A stretch of DNA of 64,000 nt from Tribonema minus (GCA_017506865.1 JAFCMP010000158.1:62001-126000); one strand, 5' to 3'. Counted from the stretch's first letter, positions 26,757 to 38,661 are shown. Translations and numbers: made by a program. The notes: a model not told the origin generated them from the letters alone.

Positions 26757-28464
26757 CCGCAAAGCAACCTCAAGAATGCCAACTGCAGTGACTACGGCAT
26801 GCACAGTGGCCTGCACTTGCTGATTCCATGCCTCAACGTCAACAGCCCTGGCGCCTCACTGCCCTTGTACACCGTGGCTGAGCTGTAGCCAGCCGTGGCT
26901 ACCTAGGGGCACCTTGAGCAACCTACATGTGTTGTATGCCGTCACCGCGACGTTCCAGTCAGCACACTATAAGACCGCTGTGCATCAGCTGCAGCATCCA
27001 GGTTGAGTGCCAAGAAGGGCCAATCTGTCGAGGCTGCGCAGCGGCGGCATTCTTGAGGGGTCGCAGAATGATGTGCAGTGAGGTCCACCAGCTCCTAAGG
27101 CTTGCTGCTGTGGAGCCTGTTGTCCCACCCGACCCTCCATCCTGTTGTTGTGATCCTCCAAGCCCCCATGGCAACGTGCCACCCAAGGTTGGTCAGCTAC
27201 ATCTGGCCAAGTGCGTCGCTTTTGTTGACGTAGCTTGCTGAGTGTGTAGGGTTGCGATGACACCGGCACCGTTAATCATTGGAGTAGAGCATGTAGAGCA
27301 TAGCAATTAGGAGTTAAATTTGCAGGACGTGTGTGTTGTTAAACGGTATGGACTGTAAGGGAGCACATGCTTGCCTCAGCACTGCAACGCCCCTGTAGTC
27401 TACCTTACGCTACACAAATGTGCCAACTTCACGCTTGACTCGCACAGCAACTGCTGCATGCATGTCAGGCGTTGCGAGGGGAGAACAGCCAAGCATCGTG
27501 ACTGTCCCTTTGTGTATCTAACAGCAGTTGTTGCACGGACCGCTTACGTGTCTGGCAGCTATGGTGCCTCTGCAAGCGTCGTGACCATGCAGCCATACCC
27601 GACTCGTCGTGTATTGATCAATGCATGCATATATATGCAGTCATGGCTTGAGTGATGCTGTTTTGCATGCATGTTTGCTTTCTCCACAGTGATTTGATGA
27701 ATGCGGAAGGCTCGTAGCATTGTCATCATCGTGGTGCCGACATTGGTCTTTTCAGCGATAAACAAGAGCACCATTAAACTGCTAGCATCCTTGCTGTCGA
27801 AGGCACACTTTTGCCCTCGAACGCAGTCAAATGCCCATTCATGCCCTGCTGTCGTGCGCACATCACCGCATATGCTGTAATACAGGTCCTGTCATTGCCA
27901 AACACCACTTGTGCCCGCTTTCGTGCACACGTCACCGCTGTGTCAGCAGGGTTGTTGATTACGGAGCATCGAGGTAGTTACTTACGCGTAATTGCGTCTG
28001 TCACTCTGTAAGACTTACTGACGGCATATGGCTACGGCCAACTTAACAAGCTACTATTGTTGAAGTTCGATTTCAACTCTTTGTTAACTTTAAGGGGTTT
28101 GAAACTTCTACTTGTGGTTTTCGTGTGTTCCTCGCTTCAGCGCGCCCTTGCTACACTGCTTTGTCTGCCAATAGCAATAAAATCAGTATCTGGCGTGCGT
28201 GCACCGTGACTGTAGCTGCTGCTAGCGTGGAGAATTGGTGAGGACGTAAGTTCTGTGCAAGCATTATCTCGGAAGTGGGCTGCGCACCTCGCTGAGGTGG
28301 CTTGCAGATACTAGGGTTAGATACCCTAACCCTAACTCTAATCCTACCCTTCATATACACTTGCAGGAAAGCATAGCATTCAATATGCTTCCAAGATCTA
28401 CACTAATGATGCTCTTCTTACAGAGGTGCACAGACCTCCTGCGTGACGCTGAACTATCAAGTGC
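26757..28464. other. Intergenic, MYB 3' flank to LTR element
   Basis: No convincing gene. Short ORFs only (for example a Cys-rich 104-codon plus ORF at 26927-27241) with no recognised motif. It contains the telomere-like inverted tract described separately. Confidence 0.4.
28312..28350. repeat. Head-to-head interstitial telomere-like repeat
   Basis: TAGGGTTA directly abuts, in inverted orientation, TACCCTAACCCTAAC with further CTAA-type units, ending about 115 bp before the LTR element. This is a short fold-back of telomere-like sequence. Confidence 0.7.
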
Positions 28465-28765
28465 TGTGGCCTTGGGCCCAAGAAGTGTGCTGTCAAGTCA
28501 TGACAGCGATCCAAGCAAGCTCCGTGGCTGAACGAAGAAGTCTTCATTCCATGATTTTGGGTGTTCAGTGATTATTAACCAGATAGACATGCATGCAGCA
28601 TTGCTCAGCGCGGCCTGCTGAGCATCCACTCCAGACCAGTCTCAACCTCAACTAGGAGTGTGTTGAACATTGCACAACCTCAACATCAACACTTGTCACT
28701 TCACCTTCAACTGTTGCCACAGTGCTCAACATGAATTTTGCACACTTCAGCCTACCGCTGCCTCA
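28465..28765 (-). repeat. 3' LTR of the minus-strand element
   Basis: 301 bp. Read on the minus strand it begins TGAGGCAGCGGTAGG and ends GGGCCCAAGGCCACA. It matches 38662-38966 along its whole length with about fifteen differences. Confidence 0.88.
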
Positions 28766-28767
28766 TA

Positions 28768-28775
28768 CCCCCCCC
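28768..28775 (-). promoter_or_regulatory. Polypurine-tract-like G8 run next to 3' LTR
   Basis: Minus strand GCAGGGGGGGGTA ends exactly where the 3' LTR begins, the position expected for the plus-strand primer of reverse transcription. Confidence 0.5.
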
Positions 28776-30067
28776 TGCATGGTGCTCTCTCTGCATCCAT
28801 GCACAACCTGCAGCGATACAAGCAATACGCATGTGCTGTGCCATCACTGGATGTCCTCACATCACGTGCCAACAATCCGTTACACCTAGTACCTTGCTGC
28901 AAAACAGAAGCAGAAAACGCATACAGCACAATGGCCGGTGCCAACGCACTGCGCTCGCGCAAACGCACAAACAACACTCCCCCCCCATGTCGTAGGCTGA
29001 GGTTGCAGCCCAGTTATATAGTCCGTCGCACCACGCTAAGGGTCGCGACCAACTTCTTGGTACCCCAAACCCCGGCCTCGTTCTAGGCGCTGAATAGTCA
29101 GCGGCCAGAACTCTCGGGCGTTAGCTGCGTGATGACGACCTCCTCCTGCACTCGGCCACGTGGAATGGGTGTGGCCAGATATTGCTAAGCTACACCATGT
29201 GCCCTCTTGCACATTTGAAAACGCGCTTGATGCCCATAGCTTGCTATAACAACGGGTAAACAACAGAGAATCTACGGCACTTCGTATCGTGTAACGACAA
29301 CTTCCTCTGCCAGACGTCGTGCCGCCTACACTAACGTGAGCCCTGACATCCGATTGCCCCACCACCGAGCCAGATAGCCGGTGAAAACAACAGTGTGCTC
29401 CTGCTACCCGCGTATACAGTGGAAACGGCCCAATAATTACTACCCCCCCATGACAGAGACGGGCTCCTCGTTTCCCCCCGCCAACGCCAAGACCACGCTC
29501 CGGCATGTTACCTTGTTGCCATAGCTTGCACGCCAGGCATGCTACACTGTAACTCACGTGTCATCTCTTGCTCTAGCATCAAGCAACCTCGCCGAACCTG
29601 CGGTCAAAACAACAACTGTTGTACGCCAACGGCTCCTACAAGTGTCTGAGGCACAACCACGCCTCAACACCTCAGGCTGTCCTCCTCCGGCACCGCCTTC
29701 TCTCCTTGCCGCCTCAGGCGTCGGCGGTACTGAGCTCCACTAACCCGTATGACCCTCCGGTCAGCACATGATAGCCATGAAACTTGGCCGCATGCACTTC
29801 CCTGACCTGCGTAGTGAGGAAAGCAGCATTATGCCGCCCTTGAGGTATGCTACTATTGCCGCCAGCAACAGGTCTGCTTGCTGAGCCACAATTGCAGTGT
29901 CAGCTGCGAGCAATCTCCTCCTCGGGCACTCCGCCAAGTCCTGCCTGCTGCAAGCTGCCCCGCTGCGGTGTGAGCAGCCCACCAAGTCCGCAGTGAGCCG
30001 CCACCTGCGCACGTGAGCCCGATTGCTGGACACCACAACCTCCTCAGTGGCGACTGTCGCCCGAGCG

Positions 30068-31201
30068 CTAGCCCTTGATGCGTACGCCGGTGTGCGCATC
30101 ATTACTCTCCGTGGCACCTTGTACTCCGCTACTGCCGCCGACTTCCCCAGTCGCGTTAGGCTCCTTGTCCTCGAAGCCACGCGCCACCACATCACCATGT
30201 GCCTTCTGCCGCATAATTGCGGTATGTGCCATCGGCTGTACATCGTTCTCCCCGCCGCGTGGCACAACCACATCGTGTGTCCTGACCTCGTCGCCACGCA
30301 GCACAGCATAGCTGTATGCCTTGCCTCCGCTGTTGCATATTGCGACAGAGTTGCCAACAGTGTGTGCCTCGCCCTCGCCGCTTGTATGCCCCGTATAGCT
30401 GCCGTTGTTGCGTGCGGCTTCCTCTCCGGGGTTAATGCTGCGTGTTGTCATTGCTGTACGCCCTGCCATTGGACTATGCTGCGCAGGCACTAGTGCTGCG
30501 CATTGCGCAGACGTCGTGATCCCAGCTCTTGCAGTGCCTTGCTGTACGAGCACCATTGCCTTGCGTCGCCCGGCCTCCGCCAACCGACATGCGCCAGCTG
30601 TAGTTGCCACTGCAACGAGCTGAACTGCCTCCATGTTGCACTCAACTGTCGAAGAGCTCTCGGCGATTGAGCGTTGCCCGTTGCTGGTGCTGACGGATAC
30701 AGCTGCGCCACCTGCGCTGCTGTACACCACTCCAGGAGCCGTGGCAAGCACCATGTTACTGTCCGCCGTGAAAGGATCATGGCTGTTGGGTGCTGCTGTC
30801 AAGGGTGCTAGGACGCCACAGATGCCTCCAGCGCCTCCAAATGATGCAGAGCGTTCACTGCTTTGGCATGATGCAACACCTGTCCCTGTGTTGCTGGTGC
30901 TGCTGAGCAACCCAACAGTTCTGCATTCTGTGCAGCGTTGAACTGTCAGAGGCAATAGCAGCCGCTGCACCTCGCCGTTGAGCCTTGCATTGCTTGAGAG
31001 GCTGTCGTTGATGCGCGTTGCAGCAGGCGACTGCGTAGAGACGCCCATGCCTGCAGGGACTGTTGCATATGCCTTGCTACAGATCCCTGGATCGAACGGC
31101 ACAGAGGCGTCATCAATGCCACTAGTGGGCACAAGAGTGGCCTCCTCTGTTGTGGGCCCTGCAGCCATGTGCGTTGGTGTTGGTGAGCCTGTCCATTGCA
31201 C
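30068..31201 (-). CDS. 377-codon ORF inside LTR element, unrecognised
   Basis: Long open minus-strand frame, rich in Ala, Gly, Ser and Thr, no recognised domain. It contains CTECRTVG, which resembles the first half of the CCHC knuckle (CSHCGMLGH) in the related plus-strand element, but the His and final Cys are absent. It may be the C-terminal part of the same Gag-like product. The length may owe partly to composition bias, since the opposite strand is also open. Confidence 0.35.
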   Translation of the reverse strand: MQWTGSPTPTHMAAGPTTEEATLVPTSGIDDASVPFDPGICSKAYATVPAGMGVSTQSPAATRINDSLSSNARLNGEVQRLLLPLTVQRCTECRTVGLLSSTSNTGTGVASCQSSERSASFGGAGGICGVLAPLTAAPNSHDPFTADSNMVLATAPGVVYSSAGGAAVSVSTSNGQRSIAESSSTVECNMEAVQLVAVATTAGACRLAEAGRRKAMVLVQQGTARAGITTSAQCAALVPAQHSPMAGRTAMTTRSINPGEEAARNNGSYTGHTSGEGEAHTVGNSVAICNSGGKAYSYAVLRGDEVRTHDVVVPRGGENDVQPMAHTAIMRQKAHGDVVARGFEDKEPNATGEVGGSSGVQGATESNDAHTGVRIKG

Positions 31202-31649
31202 TTTAGGACACAGTGCCTGATGAAAACAAGTGCCGCCTGCCAGAGCACTGCTGCGGCTCTGGTGCTGCGAGGAGGAGTTGCCGCTGATGATTGTGCTGCG
31301 CTGGTGATAAACACTGGACCGGTGTTGACCGCAGCTGCTGCATTGCGGACGCTTGCTGATGATGTGGCAGGGCTGAGCGTTGCTGTTGCAGAGCCTTGTG
31401 TGCCTGATACAGCAATAATCTGCCAGTCCGCAGACCGAGTTGTGCTGTCCGGCTAATGTCGAGGGCCGTCCTCAGGTAGTACCACCACTGTCTGAAACGC
31501 ATGCCGTCGCATCACCTCCAGACTCACCAGCTGCCACCAACCATTGTTGCTGGCGCAGCAGTTGCGGCCGCTGATGCTGTAGGGCCGCACGAACCTGCTG
31601 CTGCAGCAAGAGGTCGCCGTTGCCAGTGCCAGCTGAAGCTGCTGTGTCA

Positions 31650-33410
31650 TCATTGCCGATATCTCCCCCCCCCCACGCTCGAGAGCGAAGAAGAGAGCGT
31701 GCCAACACAGCAGCCAGGGCGAGAGGGCGGGTGGGAGCTAATGGCCTGCTGCTCAAGCAGTGCACCTGTGTGTAGATCCTGCACTGCGTTGCTCGTTGCC
31801 TCCAGCAGGAGAGCAGAGCACCCCCCCATTTGGGATTGCTCAACCCCCCTAGTCGGGCCTGAGCCCATGCGCATTGGCTGCATGGTACCATCATGACCCG
31901 CTACCACCTGTGCAGCATGAGAGCTCTGTAGATTGCCGGCATGGCCACCGACCAGGCTGAGCGTTGTTGCATTGGCTGTGCCGTTGCTAGCGGTTCCAGA
32001 CTGCGATATCAAGCTCTGTGCGCTGTAGAAGCTGCTGCGTTGCTCAGCACCTGTCACACCTGAAGTCAGCGCAAAGCCGTGCGCAGTGCTGATGACACCA
32101 CTGTTATGTGAACCGCCGTCGAGAAGAACAGATAGCGGCACTGAGCTGTGGGTCCCAACACCACCGTCACCTCCATCGACAGCTGACTGTGCGAAGCCTT
32201 GTGTAGACAGAGGCCCTGAGCTACAAGTCCCGTCGCCATGATTGCCGTTGGCGCCAGCAGGCTTTGCCAGGCCTTGAGCATTGCTGCCAGCGCTCTCCAT
32301 CGGCGGCTCCGAGCTTAGAGTCTGTGTGTGGCAGTCGCACCGTTCTGCGACACCATCAACGGCTGCACATGTGCACACCTGAATGACACGGCTATGTTCA
32401 TCACAAAGCGGCGCTGAGCCGTGCGCCGTATCATGACGACCACCACTACTGACGGCGGATTGCGCGGTACTGTCTGTAATGCTGCTACCAGCAGATGGTA
32501 CTGTTGGGCTCCGTGATGGGCTGAACGCGTCACGACCACCACCATCGCCTTCCAACTGCGTTGAGTTTTCCGTACCCGTGTCGCCAGCAGGCGGCAATGC
32601 TAAACCAGCTACCCCGTCGCCATTGCAACCACCGGCGTCAGCATGCTGTGCAAAGCCGTGAGCACTGCTGCTTATTCCCTCCGTTCGCGGCACTGAGCTT
32701 TGTATGTTGGCGCCTACGGTTGCGGCTGAGCTTCTCGCACTGCATGTGTGACCAGGTAGCTGCTTCAAAGTACGAGCCATTCTGTCAGCGTCAGCAACGC
32801 TGGCAGTCTGTGCCAAGCCCTGAGTCGGCACTGTGCTACTCTCATCGGTCCCAGTGAACGGCCCCACTTTCCGCCTGTGCACGCCAAATTCTCCAGCAGC
32901 CCCTACGGCCACCGCCAAAACCTGTGTATCGTCGTGCCCTTGACCGCCAGAAAGTGCCGCTGTGCTGTGCGTTGCATCGCGGCGACCACCAATCACGTTA
33001 GCACACTGCAAAAGGCTCTGAGCACTATCAACGCCGTTGCCCAGGCTGAGCGACCCTGGACCTAATGCCCTGCTGCAAGAACCAGCCCGCAGCTTTGAGC
33101 TCTGTGCATGGCCCCCGTGCTCGCAAACAGTCAGGGGTGTTGTACCGGGCGGGGTGCCCTCGAGACCATCAGCCACGTCCGAACACTGTGTCGAGCCCGG
33201 AGCACCACCGCCATCAGTCGCGCAGGACAGTGCTGAGGAGTGCCCAGAACATGGAGGTCCACCTGCACAACCTGACAAATGCACTAGGCCCTGAGTATTG
33301 CTGCCATGTGTGTCCAGCAGCGGAGTTGATTGCTGAGTTGTGCCGGAAGGACGATCGAGCAGCGGCGCTGTGGGCGGAACACTGCCGTCCGAGCCAAGAC
33401 ACAGTGGCAC
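31650..33410 (-). CDS. 586-codon low-complexity repeat ORF inside LTR element
   Basis: Longest minus-strand frame of the element. It has degenerate repeats of the type SNAQGLAKPAG, STQGFAQSAVDGGDG, STAHGFALTSG and SSAHGFAQHADAGG at irregular spacing, flanked by Gly/Ser/Asp-rich stretches. No catalytic motif seen. The related plus-strand element also has a Ser/Gly/Asp repeat region after its conserved core (43.98-44.70 kb), so this is probably the equivalent repeat domain. Whether it is translated is unknown. Confidence 0.4.
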   Translation of the reverse strand: MPLCLGSDGSVPPTAPLLDRPSGTTQQSTPLLDTHGSNTQGLVHLSGCAGGPPCSGHSSALSCATDGGGAPGSTQCSDVADGLEGTPPGTTPLTVCEHGGHAQSSKLRAGSCSRALGPGSLSLGNGVDSAQSLLQCANVIGGRRDATHSTAALSGGQGHDDTQVLAVAVGAAGEFGVHRRKVGPFTGTDESSTVPTQGLAQTASVADADRMARTLKQLPGHTCSARSSAATVGANIQSSVPRTEGISSSAHGFAQHADAGGCNGDGVAGLALPPAGDTGTENSTQLEGDGGGRDAFSPSRSPTVPSAGSSITDSTAQSAVSSGGRHDTAHGSAPLCDEHSRVIQVCTCAAVDGVAERCDCHTQTLSSEPPMESAGSNAQGLAKPAGANGNHGDGTCSSGPLSTQGFAQSAVDGGDGGVGTHSSVPLSVLLDGGSHNSGVISTAHGFALTSGVTGAEQRSSFYSAQSLISQSGTASNGTANATTLSLVGGHAGNLQSSHAAQVVAGHDGTMQPMRMGSGPTRGVEQSQMGGCSALLLEATSNAVQDLHTGALLEQQAISSHPPSRPGCCVGTLSSSLSSVGGGRYRQ

Positions 33411-33493
33411 TGAGCTATGTGTGTCGCTGCCATGCCTGCAAGCAAGACCTGCAACCCTTGCTGAACACTGTGCACTACTGCCGTAAGGTCCAG

Positions 33494-35070
33494 TCAGCAG
33501 CGCTGAGGCAGGTGTACTGCAGGCAGAACCAGTAGCCCATAGTGCTGGGCAGCTGTATGCAGTGTTGCTATGCTTGCAAGCAGCGCCTGCACCCTCTGCA
33601 GAACACGGCTGAACGCCGACATGCCCACCACAAAGAGGCGCGGACGACTGTGTTGTGCCGCCATTGCCACTACCGCTGTAAGCAGACTGTGGGACGTTTT
33701 TGTGGTGCTGTCACCCGTCATTGGCCTAGCCGCCGTAGGTACTGTTGCTTCGTGTCCCAGGGCCTCGTCGTTGGGACTAGTACCGACTCCTCCAACCCGC
33801 ACACAGCCCTCGTTGCCGCTGCCAAACTCATCTTTCTGCAGCACTGAGCACTGTTCACAGCTGTTCCCGCCTCCGAAAGGACTCATAGATGGAGCAAGCT
33901 GAATGTCTTGTCCCTTGCTGTGATGACCGGCAGACAGCTGAGTTGAGACGCCAGCGCTGCCATCATCGCTCCTGTCTGTTGACGTGAAGTCCGATAAGTT
34001 GCCGCCACAACTAGCCTCCGATGCTGAGCTCTAAGGGCAGTATCCATGCTGACTAGCGATCTATGGTGCCATGCTGAGGGTATTGCTGCCATGGCCACCA
34101 ACAGTGTCCAAGAACTGCATGGAGCTGTGAGCACTGCTGCAATGAACAGGTGGCTTTGAGATCAGCTGCGTTGTCATCTGTCCATGACCGCCAGGTGGAT
34201 CCGTAGAGCCTGTGTGTTGCTCAGAGCACGTGGATAGAAGTATGCTTCCATGACCCTCTGCCGGCGGAGTTGGGCGACGAGCACTGCCAGCAGAATTGTT
34301 GATCAACGACTCTGACAGCTGCTGCAGAACACTGCTGTCCATGTCCTGCCACGGACTCCGCGACATGCTACTGATCTCACACGCGGCACCTGCAACCCCT
34401 GCAGACCACTGAGCACTACTGTCTCGATCTTCAGGCAGCACCGCTGCATCCGGCGCAAAGCCATTCGGACCAGCTGTCGCCATTGCTATGTTGAGCCTGA
34501 GTGAGCAGCCGACGAGAACACCTGTCGTTTGCACTTGGCCCGGTGCGCCGCTGTTGCAATCACCAGCCCGTGCTGAGCTCGGTGAAGTGCTGCCATGCCG
34601 GCAAGCAGTCAGTGTTGCTGAGCCTCGCGCGCTGCTACCAACATCGAATTCCAGCCGCGCTGGCACAACGATGCCCAGGGTGCTGTCCCTTCCACAGTGG
34701 CATGGCTCCGAGACTGCAATCCAGTGCCAGCGTCACTAGTGCGTTTTGCTGGCAGCAGTGCTAGTGCGCCGGCAGACAAGATGCCATGAGCCGATCCCGT
34801 ATCTGCAGTACTAGCTGAGGTATCTGGCAGGGACAGCGAAACTAGTGCAGGCAACAGAGTACCTGACTGATGTGCCACGACAGCAAATGCCGTGTCCTTG
34901 CCCTGTGGCACCGCTGACTGAAGTGCCACCTCCGCAAATGCCGTGTCCTTGCCCTGACTTCTACGCTTTGCGACCGCTCCACTCGCACCAGCCTGTGCTG
35001 CCGTTACTCCCGCTTGAGCTGCTGTAGACATCACCTCTGCCTGAGGCATGTGTTGCTGAGGTGCGCCCAA
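33494..35070 (-). pseudogene. Frame-broken continuation of the element ORF
   Basis: Three overlapping minus-strand frames (33494-33886, 34061-34666, 34609-35070) carry the same Ala/Gly/Ser/Thr-rich composition. The frame changes between them suggest one decayed coding region rather than separate genes. Confidence 0.35.
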
Positions 35071-35167
35071 TGCAGGTTCGCACAGTGTCGTCGGCGAAGA
35101 TGTTGTACCCGAGCCCTGAGAACTGCCATCGACGCCCTCGACCAGCGGAGGCGCACTGACACCAACG

Positions 35168-36523
35168 TTACTGATTGCCTAGTGGGTTCCGTGCATCGCT
35201 GCCACGTTCACAAGCAGCACATGCACCACTGCCCACTGGTGTTCTGTCTTCCCAACGCCCCCTGCTGCTGCCATCAGCTACTTGTGGTACCGGCAGCCCA
35301 GCAAGGATGATGCCCTCTCCAATGGCAACATGGCTGAGAGACTGCAGCTCAGCAGCGTCACTACCTGACACTGATGTTGATGCTGATATAGCAATGAGCA
35401 AGCCGTCACCAGTTGCTGCAGACCTCGCAGTGGCAGGCAGACGTTCTGTAGCCGACTGAGTACCTGATGACACCTCTCCTCCAACAGATTCCATCCTTCC
35501 GACCCCATGCTCCGCAACAGCCTCCATTGCATCTGCTTGTGCTGCAGCTGCACCCGCCTGCACTGTGGCTGGAACACATGCCGGCGCCTGCGTTCTGGCC
35601 AAAACACGTGTCTCTGCTGCCGCTGGAGCAGTTGTCGTTGGAGCACTCGTTCGCCTCGCGTCACCAACGCGACCACCGCCATCGACATGCAATTGAGCGC
35701 CGCTCCCACCGATGCTGAGCGAACTCGCTTGAGCGCCGCTGTCCGCGTCACCGCCAATGACTGTTGAGGCCATGTCGCAGTTGCGGGTGGTAGGCGTGGT
35801 ACCTCTGTCGGCACTGCCGCCCTGACGAGCCACCGCTGTCGATAAGGCACCGCCAGTGATTGCACGTGCATGATCGCCATCTGCACGCCGCCTCCCGTGC
35901 GCGCTGGAGTCACCTGGCCCAGAGCAAACCTGGACCGCCGAGCACATCGGCATCCGCAGAGACTTGCTGTTTGCGCCATCCACTACCCTGCTGCACTGAC
36001 TGCGCGTCTCACCGCCTGGCACAGCCGGCGCATAGCCTGCACACGAGCTGCGCTGGAGCACTGAGTGCTGCATCTGAAACCCTTGAAGGCCATTCTTGGG
36101 GCGGTGCGAGGAAACCCGGTAACCAACAGAGCTCAACCACGCGCGCAGTGGACTGGACGTGTTGGGAGTATATGCGCAGTCCAGCAAGGAGGGAGAAGAC
36201 GCGTACACCAGCGGCCTAGCCCACTCCTCGACATCTGTTGGGGCCATCACGTATGAGTCCGTCAGCGCCCGGTCAGGAGGTAGGTTGCAGAAGGAAGATA
36301 CACTGCGCCCCAGTGGCTGTAGCTTATGCCACGCAAGCATGACTGTTGGCTGTCTTTTGCCGTCGATGATGGGACGTACAAGTACTCCGCCATAACCATC
36401 ATGAATGTCTCGCAGACGCGCCTGGCCATCAAACCAGCATCCCATCTCCACCAGCATCGTAATTTCGCCGGTGGTGACCCCCGGAAGTCCACAGCGTGCC
36501 AGCAGATGAGTGTTACGAGGCAA
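35168..36523 (-). pseudogene. Gag-like core, C-terminal half (minus-strand copy)
   Basis: 451-codon frame whose first part matches the plus-strand paralogue at 42394-44484. Examples: YGGVLVRPIIDGKRQP against GAFRIQVRPVFNGQPS, and VEEWARPLVY against LRSWAQPLVY. Homology extends upstream of the first Met in the same frame (VRIWHP, AWQLAP against VSVWNP, AWRLAP) but is cut by a TAG near 36536 where the paralogue has an amino acid. After the core it becomes Ala/Thr/Gly-rich. Function unknown; the position is that of gag. Confidence 0.6.
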
Positions 36524-36600
36524 CTAACAAGGCGCTAGCTGCCAAGCTGGTATCTCCACTTCCCTGCTGAGCCGAGGGTGCCAGATACGCACCATATCAG

Positions 36601-37325
36601 TCACCTTCGAGAACGGATGTATATGACCTGGGCGATAGAGGGCATGGCCTTCTTGCCTGCGCAACTGCTGCTGTAGTACAGGACCACCTCACCAACCTGA
36701 GGCGCCCATGGACTGATCTCGCCAGTTATCCATGCCTCCTTCCAATCCGCCGCCTCGAAGTCCTTGTTGGGACGGACCTCACCATTAGGACCTGCGCCGC
36801 CGCCACAGACCAGCGTGACTCGACCGGAGTCAGGATGAACCCCAGCCCCGTCCACACAACCCGCTCGTATGCCGTGCATAGGACCTCGTCATCGTCGGTG
36901 AAGGACGCGCAGCAGTCTAGCTCGTCTCGGGGCTCCCACGTTGACACCATACAACCGCTGGTGACTGAAACCGGCGGCACCAGCCGATAGTCCGGCACGC
37001 CAGTTGTGTACGGATGCTCCGAGACGATTGGACCATACACCTGATCGAAGTCCCTGAGCTCCTTCGCAAGAGCGTCAGGCTGGTGTGCTGCTGCTGTGGC
37101 TGCCGTCCAGCGTGGTTGCTCACGTGCACCTGACCCATCCAGCTCGACTGCACCGCGCGTAGAACTGAGGCACGGCAAAGCAGCTTCGACGGCATCTGTA
37201 CGTGATGTTGTCATCGGTGGCCTCAAGTTTTTAGACACGTTACTGAGCATGCCGAAGTTCCACCATGACTGTACATCATCTTCCCTCGGTCTCACCGAAG
37301 CTAGGAAGTCAGGCGCTCTCAACAT
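36601..37325 (-). pseudogene. Gag-like core, N-terminal half, frameshifted (minus-strand copy)
   Basis: The frame opening at 37325 contains GCMVSTWEPRDE, matching GTMVATLEPRNE of the plus-strand copy. The homology then continues in another frame (36879-36601) with SGRVTLVCGGG, NGEVRPNKDFEA and VGEVVLYYSSS, matching DGRITLTRGGG, QGRLRPDRQLEA and LGELTLMYSRS. The switch falls at a CCCC run near 36841-36845 (plus strand), consistent with a one-base indel. A second frame change is needed near 36605 to reach the next segment. This copy is therefore a pseudogene unless these are assembly errors. Confidence 0.65.
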
Positions 37326-37461
37326 CGTTGCCGAATGAGCTCACCATGATTGTCTCGATCATCCGATGATCATTGAGCTCAAAAGACGAGCGTCAGGCAA
37401 GCTGATACGCCGTTGCCGAGCCAGTTTGTATGCCAAGTTTCTGCACTAGACGTCTGCAGCA

Positions 37462-37478
37462 CCCCCCCCCCCCCCCCC
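37462..37478. repeat. C17 homopolymer in element leader
   Basis: 17 consecutive C on the plus strand, in the untranslated leader of the minus-strand LTR element. Confidence 0.9.
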
Positions 37479-38647
37479 AGCGCCGTAGGCGGTGCAGAGC
37501 TGCAGTACGTGTGACTACTATGCCAGTGACACCAATGAGCACGCGCAATGTAGCCCACCCGACGGCGTTGTGCCCGAGGCAGCAGGGTGTGGCAGCGCTG
37601 CCTCGCAAGAAAAAGTGGCTGTAGAAAATCAATTCCGCACGCCACTAATTCCACCAGGCCGTAGGACACCGTGCTCCGATGTAGGCGATATCGCAATGCT
37701 GTCGAACTAGCAGTTTGCCAGAGCACGCAATCGTGCGACCTCGGCAAACACGCAGAATACGCCTCGAAAACTAGCAACGAAGCGAAAACTGCAACATAAG
37801 GCCACAGAAGTACGCTGCGATCGTGCGAGCAGGCCAGCTACGACAATCGAGAAGCAGGCTAGATGACGTACCGATGTACTGCGCCGCTGCCTCAACGCCA
37901 CGCCAGCGCTGCTCGCAATCGCTCCTTAGCGCCGACCAATTATCCCGTCCTCCTGTTTTTCCACCAAGCGCCAGCTCCACTGCTCACCCAAGCGCCAAAG
38001 CCGCCCAGATGACCCGCAAGGCTCCCACCAGCTCCAAGGCACCGCACGCTAATCCCCTAGTCCTGTGCGTCACACTCCGCCCTGCAAAACTCTGCGCGTT
38101 CGACGTGTAACTGCCACCGGAAGTTGAACTTGTGCGAGCGAGAAATGGCGACGTAGGCGTGATGCAAGCCCACGAATGCCTGTAGATGAAGTTTGCCACG
38201 CTAATCCTTCAAATCCTGTGCGTCTGCCACACACCGCCCTGCAAAACTCTGCGCGTTCGATGTGTACCGGAAAAGTTGAACTGCGTGCGATGGCGATGCG
38301 TAGGCCTGCGGCGAGCCCACGGACGCCTGTAGAAAGTTTGCCGTTGCCCAATGAACCAAACTATCACGTAGGCTGTCAGCAGCCCTTGGACTGGCGGTCT
38401 GGCGCGCTGAGGTCCTCCCCAGTACCGTCCGGCTGACGATACGATCGCAAACACTTCAAAAAGAAGTGCGTGCGCCTGAAAGCAGACCTCGGTGCGCCGA
38501 GGCTGACAGGAAGAAGGTCCGAACGGTCCTGGATGCCGTTCTGTCCCTGCCACTTGTGAAGTCCGGGCCCCTGTCAGCAGGGAACACCCGAGAAACCTTT
38601 GTCTGCGGGCGGGGCGTGCCCCAGGACGTAGCGTCCAGATCCGCAAA

Positions 38648-38659
38648 CTCCGGTCACCA
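38648..38659 (-). promoter_or_regulatory. Primer-binding site TGGTGACCGGAG
   Basis: On the minus strand the 5' LTR ends ..GGCTACA, then TT, then TGGTGACCGGAG. TGG is the complement of a tRNA CCA tail. The same 12-mer follows the LTR of the plus-strand element at 41293. Confidence 0.8.
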
Positions 38660-38661
38660 AA

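Noticed and set aside
26927-27241. Cys-rich 104-codon ORF as zinc-finger protein
   Set aside because: Cysteine spacing does not fit a known finger, and it sits in the flank after the MYB stop.
38209-38646. 145-codon minus-strand ORF just after the PBS as retroelement gag/pol start
   Set aside because: No Gag, protease or RT motif, and the homologous core lies farther downstream in both elements, so this is treated as leader.
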